A stretch of 64,000 nt of DNA from SAR86 cluster bacterium (GTDB taxonomy: Bacteria > Pseudomonadota > Gammaproteobacteria > Magnimaribacterales > TMED112): positions 48,001 to 112,000 of the forward strand of contig CP097968.1 of assembly GCA_023703555.1 (NCBI GenBank), in the 5' to 3' direction. Shown one piece after another: positions 59,228-64,000 of the stretch (the first letter of the stretch is position 1; every line of letters starts with the position of its first letter). Under the pieces are notes generated by a model that worked only from the letters and a program-made list of their open reading frames with translations, was not told the DNA's origin and did not search any database. Both the position numbers and the translations under genes were made by a program.

Positions 59228-59867
59228 GTTTTTTTATCCTCTCTTCCAAGCCTGAACTAAAGTAATCTATAAATTCTATAGAATGCCCCAACGATTTCAC
59301 ATAATTATTAATTCTCTTTGAGATACCAAAAAATTTTATTTTGTCTCCACTATGAAGCTCTTCAAAGTAGATTTCTGCTGATAGTTTGCTTGAAAATATA
59401 ATAGCATCTACGTCTTTAAAATAATTTACAAGGTTTTTGTAGCTTTCGAATTTACGTCTTTCATAATTTGTTATCTCAAAAGGTTTAAGACCTAACTTTG
59501 TCAACTCTGTTTTCAATATACTTAATCCCCCCTTACCTTTTACGATAAGGGTCTCTTTAGCTATTAAATTTTCTTTAATAATTTTCAGCAGCTCTCCTGA
59601 GCCTCCTGATTTAGGATAAATGCAAGAAATTCCTTTTTTAGCAAGAGTTTCTTTAGTACCACCACCCATAGCAAATACTTTTTTATCTTTTAGGATATTC
59701 AGTTCTTTGAAGCACTCAACAGCAGCACTACTTTGAAAAATAATATTCTTAAAGTCCAAGTCCTCAAGGCTATATTTAGTTTTTTCTATACTAAATAGGG
59801 GAATATTTTTGATTATGCTATTTTCCTTATTATTATCTTTAACTGCTCTTGTCTCAATTATGTTCAT
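59220..59867 (-). CDS. hemD: Uroporphyrinogen-III synthase
   Basis: Closes and inverts ring D of hydroxymethylbilane. The family is poorly conserved; N-terminal [30 protein letters not shown] and [13 protein letters not shown] fit HemD. The hemC-hemD overlap of 14 nt supports the call. Length 215 is a little short (E. coli 246). Confidence 0.87.
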   Translation of the reverse strand: MNIIETRAVKDNNKENSIIKNIPLFSIEKTKYSLEDLDFKNIIFQSSAAVECFKELNILKDKKVFAMGGGTKETLAKKGISCIYPKSGGSGELLKIIKENLIAKETLIVKGKGGLSILKTELTKLGLKPFEITNYERRKFESYKNLVNYFKDVDAIIFSSKLSAEIYFEELHSGDKIKFFGISKRINNYVKSLGHSIEFIDYFSSGLEERIKKLI

Positions 59868-60741
59868 TCAAAAGTTCTTCGCCTCCATTAGAGCTAAAAG
59901 AATTTACAGCTTGTTTAAGACACTCATCATAAAATCCGTTTGAATTAATTTTAATAAAATTCTTTACTCCATATGCTTCAACTTTCATTTCGAATGAATT
60001 ATCGATATTTTTTTGACAATCAACAGCAATGGCTGAGTGGCAATCTGCTTCAACTCGATTTAGGAAATCATTTACTAAGGAATACTCTTCTGAACGGTTG
60101 TCAGATAATTTTTTGATTTTTGCATACCACCATTTTTCTTTGCTGTTGTGTCTCAGTCTAACTGCTATTTTACCTTGAGTTAAAGGGGTAAGATGATCAA
60201 GGATGACATAATTTAAATTGAAATTTAGACGAGTACAACCTGCAAGAGCCAGAATAATACAATCAAAATGACCTTGATTAAGTAGATTAATCCTCGTATC
60301 AATATTTCCATTTAAGTTCTCAACACTTTTAGCCTTAAGAAAGTGCAATGCTTGCATCTTCCTTCGTAAACTTGATGTTCCAACTGTCATATGAGGTTCA
60401 AAAAATGCTTTTTTTGAGTTCTTAAAAATTAGAATATCTTTGTAAAAAGAATTGTTGTTTGTACCCTCATCGTAATGATAGGTTTCCAGATTTTTATATG
60501 ATTTCGCAGGAACATCTTTGCCTGAATGGATGCCAATATCTGCTTCCCCACTGAGGACAATGTCATCAATTTCGTCCACAAAATTTGATTTATCGAACAT
60601 AATCACCCCTTTTTCACTCTGATAATCTCCTTTTGTTTTTACCTTGATTATTTCGTATTCCTCTATCCCAGATGCCTTCATAATTATCTCAACTTGCGCA
60701 ATCGCTAATTTTGACGTTCTTGAAGCAACCTTAATCTTCAT
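59854..60741 (-). CDS. hemC: Hydroxymethylbilane synthase (porphobilinogen deaminase), divergent
   Basis: Polymerises four porphobilinogens. Recognisable blocks: VASRTSKLAIAQ, ADIGIHSGKDVP with the catalytic Asp, GTSSLRR, ILALAGCTRL, and the dipyrromethane-cofactor Cys in EADCHSAIAV. Unusual changes are LNGNIDTRI where RGNVDTRL is nearly universal, and LTPLTQGKIAV for the GQG loop. Length 295 is slightly short. The enzyme should work, as most substrate-binding Arg remain, but it is a distant branch. It is coupled to rsmD by 4 nt. Confidence 0.88.
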   Translation of the reverse strand: MKIKVASRTSKLAIAQVEIIMKASGIEEYEIIKVKTKGDYQSEKGVIMFDKSNFVDEIDDIVLSGEADIGIHSGKDVPAKSYKNLETYHYDEGTNNNSFYKDILIFKNSKKAFFEPHMTVGTSSLRRKMQALHFLKAKSVENLNGNIDTRINLLNQGHFDCIILALAGCTRLNFNLNYVILDHLTPLTQGKIAVRLRHNSKEKWWYAKIKKLSDNRSEEYSLVNDFLNRVEADCHSAIAVDCQKNIDNSFEMKVEAYGVKNFIKINSNGFYDECLKQAVNSFSSNGGEELLNEHN

Positions 60742-61289
60742 ATATTTACTCTATATAAATGTGCAGCCACATTTCCTACTGTTGAAGCTTTAGTCAATTC
60801 TAGATACTGATTATTGATTTCTGTGTTTTTTGATGAGTTCTCTATGTAAATTATTGTTTCTCTTTTAGATAAATTTAAGATTGTTTTATTTAAAAACTCT
60901 TCATAATAATTCTTTTGATATGGTGGATCAAAAAATATAATGTCGTATCTTTCACCCTTTGCTCTCCTAACAAAATTTTCAGCACTATTTCTCAGAACAT
61001 TTGATTTTTCAGCCAAATCAAGTTTCTTTAAATTCTCAATTAAATTTCGATTTACTTCAGGATTCTGTTCAACAAATGTGCATGTTATTGCACCATTCGA
61101 TAATGCTTCAATTCCAAGAGATCCAGAACCTGCAAAAAGATCTAAGCAATTTTTATTTTTATAATGAGGTCTTAACCAAGATGCTAATTGCTCACGTATT
61201 CTTTCTGGTGTTGGCCTTAAAACATGATTTTTTTGAGTAAAAATTTTTCTACTTTTTAATTCACCAGAGATAACTCTAAGATTTGGCAT
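60738..61289 (-). CDS. rsmD: 16S rRNA m2G966 methyltransferase RsmD
   Basis: SAM-dependent methyltransferase modifying G966. Motifs: LRVISGELKSR, RPTPERIREQLASWL, LDLFAGSGSLGIEALS, and the catalytic FFDPPYQKNYY. Length 183 is normal. It overlaps hemC and the PP0621-like gene. In E. coli rsmD neighbours ftsY and not hemC, so this adjacency is lineage-specific. Confidence 0.95.
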   Translation of the reverse strand: MPNLRVISGELKSRKIFTQKNHVLRPTPERIREQLASWLRPHYKNKNCLDLFAGSGSLGIEALSNGAITCTFVEQNPEVNRNLIENLKKLDLAEKSNVLRNSAENFVRRAKGERYDIIFFDPPYQKNYYEEFLNKTILNLSKRETIIYIENSSKNTEINNQYLELTKASTVGNVAAHLYRVNI

Positions 61290-61503
61290 TTTTTACACAG
61301 TCAGCCTTATCACAGATAAATTTTCCATTTATTCTCTTGCCATACTGTTTTTCAAAATATGTTCCGCAATTTTCACAACTTATTAAAGCGTTATCTTTTG
61401 GCTTATTGAACTGCTTTAATATCATCATCACTATTTTTTTTGTAGCTAGTCTTAATAAAAAGTACGCTACGGGTGCAATTACGCCTACCACAATAAAGTT
61501 CAT
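61276..61503 (-). CDS. PP0621-like small zinc-ribbon membrane protein
   Basis: 75 residues. One N-terminal membrane segment (about 3-30, FIVVGVIAPVAYFLLRLATK) is followed by a four-Cys cluster: SCENCGTYFE, then FICDKADC. This layout resembles the PP0621 family of short proteins with an N-terminal helix and a CxxC..C motif. The function is unknown. It overlaps rsmD by 14 nt and follows bamD by 6 nt. Confidence 0.7.
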   Translation of the reverse strand: MNFIVVGVIAPVAYFLLRLATKKIVMMILKQFNKPKDNALISCENCGTYFEKQYGKRINGKFICDKADCVKNAKS

Positions 61504-61509
61504 ATTAAA

Positions 61510-62229
61510 TTAGTTAATACTTTGAAGGTACTCAGTCTCTTGCACGTATTCTGGATAGTCAAGTAGCTCAAATGCACGTCTCATGATGTCTAAAGCTCGG
61601 TCTTTTTCTGTTGATCCAGGGATATTTTTCACAACATAATTTGCCCTATTAAGTGCAGCCAGGTAAGCTCCTCTCTTCAAATAATATTCTGCTCCATCAA
61701 GCTCAGCACTTGCGATTAAGTTCCTTAAAAAAATTAGTCTTTCTCGTGCTGGCTCAATGTATTCACTTTCTGGGAATCTTATTATAAATTCAGTGATGTC
61801 TGCATACGATCTCATTGCTCCAGAGACGTCTCTTTTAGCAAGATCAAGAGTAAATATGTTACCAAGCACACTACTGTCTTGGTAATATCCCGTCATTCCC
61901 TTCATGTAATATGCATAATCGACGTTTGTGTTCCTTGGATAAAGTCTTATAAATTTCTCTGAAGCAGCGTAAGAAGCATCAAAATCACCACTCATATAGT
62001 ACGCGTAAATCAAATCTGCTCTTGCTTGTTCTGCATAGACTCCAAATGGATAGAACCTCTCGATACGAGAAAGTGATTCAACTGCACCAAGGAAATTTCT
62101 TGCGTTAATTCTATCTTGTGCAAGTTTGTAAAGGGTTACTTCAGCTGCTTCTTTCTCTTTACCATCATTTGAACTACAACCAAGAATAAGCAGTATCGAT
62201 AAAATTGCTATTAAAATTTTTTTATACAT
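61510..62229 (-). CDS. bamD: Outer-membrane assembly lipoprotein BamD
   Basis: Essential BAM lipoprotein. The lipobox is LILGCSS near residue 19. Tetratricopeptide-like helical repeats fill the body: YAEQARADLIYAYYMSGDF and ARERLIFLRNLIA-type blocks. Length 239 is normal. It is divergent from rluD, as in E. coli. It acts with SurA (11567) to assemble LptD and TolC, both encoded here. Confidence 0.94.
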   Translation of the reverse strand: MYKKILIAILSILLILGCSSNDGKEKEAAEVTLYKLAQDRINARNFLGAVESLSRIERFYPFGVYAEQARADLIYAYYMSGDFDASYAASEKFIRLYPRNTNVDYAYYMKGMTGYYQDSSVLGNIFTLDLAKRDVSGAMRSYADITEFIIRFPESEYIEPARERLIFLRNLIASAELDGAEYYLKRGAYLAALNRANYVVKNIPGSTEKDRALDIMRRAFELLDYPEYVQETEYLQSIN

Positions 62230-62248
62230 TTTTATTATTTAATTGCTT

Positions 62249-62254
62249 TAAAAT
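62249..62254 (+). promoter_or_regulatory. -10 box of rluD promoter
   Basis: TAAAAT lies eight bases before the rluD ATG in the 33-nt bamD/rluD divergent gap. The -35 region is not clear. Confidence 0.35.
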
Positions 62255-62262
62255 TTAAAACA

Positions 62263-63192
62263 ATGATATCAAAAACTTACAAGGTTTTCGAAGACGATTC
62301 TAACAAAAGAATCGATAAATTTATAACAGAACAATTGGACTATCTCTCAAGAGGAATAGTTCAACGTTTGATTTCTGAGGGGTCAGTTACAGTAGCAAAG
62401 AAAAAAGTATCTAAAGATTATAAGATAACTGTGGGTGAAGAAATTGAAGTCAATTTCACTTACATTGAATCAAAATCTGATCTCCCTCAAAAGATAGACT
62501 TCCAAATATTAGACGAGCAAAACGATTTTCTTATCCTTGATAAACCTGCAGGATTGACAGTTCATCCAGGAGCAGGTCAGAAAGATAACACCCTAATAAA
62601 TGGCCTACTTTATAAGTTTCCAGACTTAGGAAAGATTCCAAGGAATGGACTTATTCATAGGCTTGATAAGGATACTAGTGGTCTCATTATTATTGCTAAG
62701 ACACTACAATCACACACTCGTCTGACAAAACTAATACAAAGTAGATTAATTAAACGTAGATATCTTGCACTAGTTCATGGAGTACCTATAGCTGGTAAAA
62801 CAATTAATAAACCCATTGGTAGACATCCAAAAAATAGATTGATCTTTTGTGTTAAGGATGGTGGGAGAGAATCTATTACACACTTTAAAGTAAGAGAGCG
62901 CTTTGACAACTTCTCACTCCTTGAAGTTTCACTAGAAACTGGAAGAACACATCAAATTCGTGTTCACTTAAAATTTGATGGACATCCAATTTGCGGTGAT
63001 AGGCAATATAATAAAATCACTAAATGGTCCAATAGCTCTGTGCAAGAAGAGGTGGCTATTCAAGGCCTTAATAGGCAAGCACTCCATGCTTTTAATCTTA
63101 GTTTTAATTACGATCAAAAAGATTATTCCTATGAGTCACCAATGCCACTAGATTTAATATCATGTATTAGAGGTCTCAAAAAAAATTTGTGA
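62263..63192 (+). CDS. rluD: 23S rRNA pseudouridine synthase RluD
   Basis: Makes pseudouridines 1911, 1915 and 1917 of helix 69. An N-terminal S4 domain (about 12-70) precedes the catalytic core with HRLDKDTSGLIIIAKT (catalytic Asp) and the ETGRTHQIRVHL block. Length 309. It modifies the same 23S loop as RlmH (45100), which methylates pseudouridine 1915 that RluD creates. It overlaps pgeF by 4 nt. Confidence 0.94.
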   Translation: MISKTYKVFEDDSNKRIDKFITEQLDYLSRGIVQRLISEGSVTVAKKKVSKDYKITVGEEIEVNFTYIESKSDLPQKIDFQILDEQNDFLILDKPAGLTVHPGAGQKDNTLINGLLYKFPDLGKIPRNGLIHRLDKDTSGLIIIAKTLQSHTRLTKLIQSRLIKRRYLALVHGVPIAGKTINKPIGRHPKNRLIFCVKDGGRESITHFKVRERFDNFSLLEVSLETGRTHQIRVHLKFDGHPICGDRQYNKITKWSNSSVQEEVAIQGLNRQALHAFNLSFNYDQKDYSYESPMPLDLISCIRGLKKNL

Positions 63193-63866
63193 AAACACTG
63201 AGTATTGATAACTATAGTTTCATTATTGTGAATGAAGCACCAAATATCATTTTGACCACAAAAATTGGAAAAGATTTTTCTGCATTGAATAATAACGAAA
63301 AAGAAATTTTTCTAAAAAAAAATTTTGGAATTAAGGACTTAATAATTATTAATCAAAAACATAGTGAAAAAATAAAAGGTATAAATACCGAGGGCAATGA
63401 TTGTGATGGTTTTCATTTAAAAGAAAATGGCATTGCTGGGATGCTTTCTACTGCTGACTGTATACCCCTGATACTATGGAGTGATGACATGAAAGAAATT
63501 TGCGGGATACACTGCGGTTGGAGAGGCATGAAAGATAGAATTATTGAGAATTTCTTTAATCATACGAATAAACAGAGTTTTCAAGCATATATCGGACCTC
63601 ATATTTCCCAAGAATTTTATGAGGTTAAGGAAGATTTTTTAAAATCATTCGAAAAAGCGGGATACTCAATCAAAAGTTTTTTAATTAACAAAGACAAAAA
63701 GTATTTTTTTTCATTAAGAGGTTTCTGTGAGAGCAAGATTTACAAAAAAAAATGCAATATTTTGAACGAAAATTCACTCTGTACGTATAAAAAATCTAAG
63801 CTGTTTTTTTCACATAGACAAAATCCTAAAAAAGTCAGTAGAAACCTTTGTTTCACCTGGCTTTAA
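63189..63866 (+). CDS. pgeF: Peptidoglycan editing factor / purine nucleosidase PgeF (YfiH)
   Basis: Multicopper-oxidase-like fold protein that prevents L-Ser misincorporation in peptidoglycan; homologs act on nucleosides. Metal-binding residues are in NQKHSEKIKG, STADCIPLIL and GIHCGWRGM. Length 225. The start is GTG 63189, overlapping the rluD stop (GTGA), as in E. coli rluD-yfiH. In E. coli clpB follows; the downstream gene here is outside the window. Confidence 0.92.
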   Translation: MKTLSIDNYSFIIVNEAPNIILTTKIGKDFSALNNNEKEIFLKKNFGIKDLIIINQKHSEKIKGINTEGNDCDGFHLKENGIAGMLSTADCIPLILWSDDMKEICGIHCGWRGMKDRIIENFFNHTNKQSFQAYIGPHISQEFYEVKEDFLKSFEKAGYSIKSFLINKDKKYFFSLRGFCESKIYKKKCNILNENSLCTYKKSKLFFSHRQNPKKVSRNLCFTWL

Positions 63867-63880
63867 AAACTCAAGAAAAA

Positions 63881-63904
63881 AGTAAAATAAGGGTATCTTT
63901 TACT
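63881..63904 (+). terminator. Weak AT-rich hairpin after pgeF
   Basis: AGTAAAA (63881-63887) and TTTTACT (63898-63904) form a 7-bp stem with a 10-nt loop, but only a short T stretch follows. It may be a weak terminator, or a protein-binding inverted repeat, since it overlaps the -35 region of the next promoter. Confidence 0.35.
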
Positions 63905-63915
63905 CTTTATTGCCG

Positions 63916-63921
63916 TATAAT
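63916..63921 (+). promoter_or_regulatory. -10 box of the gene beyond the window
   Basis: A consensus TATAAT at 63916-63921 would start transcription near 63928, just before the structured leader. The -35 at 17 nt (GTATCT) is weak. Confidence 0.5.
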
Positions 63922-63930
63922 GTGAGGTTT

Positions 63931-63998
63931 CCCCACAAAGATGGGGCAGATCTGATTGAGAAAAATAATCACTCGTGTGAGTGCCCAAAAAAAATCAG
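63931..63998 (+). ncRNA. Unidentified structured 5' leader or RNA (window edge)
   Basis: A CCCCA/TGGGG hairpin (63931-63946) comes first. CTGATT (63952-63957) pairs with AATCAG (63993-63998), enclosing a CACTC-GTGT-GAGTG hairpin (63970-63983). GGGCA (63944-63948) can also pair with TGCCC (63982-63986), an alternative or pseudoknot pairing. No ORF start lies in it. It does not match a riboswitch or RNA gene I know. The 3' part is outside the window. Confidence 0.4.
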
Positions 63999-64000
63999 TG

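Noticed and set aside
63921..63942. Sigma32 promoter for a clpB gene (CCCC-type -10)
   Set aside because: The CCCCAC segment lacks a CTTGAA-like -35 at the right distance; a sigma70 TATAAT and a hairpin explain the bases better.

Overview
The window is a gene-dense, AT-rich stretch of a gammaproteobacterial chromosome. Genes are packed with 1-50 nt overlaps, intergenic gaps are mostly under 100 nt, and nothing resembling an insertion sequence, prophage, integron or CRISPR array is visible. Gene order keeps many Escherichia/Pseudomonas neighbourhoods: miaB-phoH-ybeY-corC-lnt, zapA-6S RNA-fau, lptD-surA-pdxA-rsmA-apaH, fis-purH, rsmE-gshB-ruvX, dnaG-rpoD, rsfS-rlmH-mrdA-rodA, leuS-lptE-holA, aroQ-accB-accC, and bamD/rluD-pgeF. 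Several usual partners are missing from these blocks (apaG, dusB, yqgE, rpsU, nadD, rlpA). Low GC, short proteins, tight packing and Coq7/AmgK-MurU gene content suggest a genome-streamlined marine gammaproteobacterium of the SAR86 kind. That placement is inference; no rRNA is present to prove it.

Layout. 1-4825 (+): miaB (cut by the window edge), phoH, ybeY, corC, lnt and an L,D-transpeptidase. 4826-5160: an intergenic island with a candidate small RNA and two overlapping micro-ORFs. 5153-14708: a glutathione peroxidase (+), then a long minus-strand run of rpiA, fau, 6S RNA, zapA, a pteridine-reductase-like SDR, cca, apaH, rsmA, pdxA, surA and lptD. 14749-18180 (+): an SDR, amgK-murU, rpe and a DUF192 protein. 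18181-21764 (-): coq7, purD, purH, fis. 21789-27358 (+): rsmE, gshB, ruvX, dnaG, rpoD. 27395-35434: a signalling island with a Pit-type phosphate transporter, an unknown membrane protein, an EAL protein, a DHp-REC-GGDEF protein and a lone receiver on +, facing a hybrid histidine kinase and a secreted TonB-C protein on -. 35510-42258: a CAU tRNA, DUF2147, katG, coaD, mutM, tolC, thiD, DUF2244. 42250-50514: pfp (-), then mpl, rsfS, rlmH, mrdA, rodA, mltB, dacA (+). 50503-56421 (-): holA, lptE, leuS, accC, accB, aroQ. 56588-59227 (+): hemB, trxA, rho. 59220-62229 (-): hemD, hemC, rsmD, a PP0621-like protein, bamD. 62263-64000 (+): rluD, pgeF and the start of an unknown, highly structured leader.

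How it works together. The window is rich in envelope biogenesis: LPS export (LptD/LptE), outer-membrane assembly (SurA, BamD), lipoprotein maturation (Lnt), cell elongation and peptidoglycan remodelling (PBP2, RodA, MltB, DacA, L,D-transpeptidase) and recycling (AmgK-MurU, Mpl). It also holds core information processing (RpoD, DnaG, Rho, HolA, Fis, 6S RNA) and tetrapyrrole, purine, fatty-acid and ubiquinone steps.

The most distinctive parts are the c-di-GMP/phosphorelay island translationally coupled to a phosphate transporter, the candidate small RNA at 4909-4962, phased direct repeats over the aroQ-accBC promoter, and a recurrent layout in which a -10 box lies 7-9 nt before the start codon, suggesting leaderless mRNAs.
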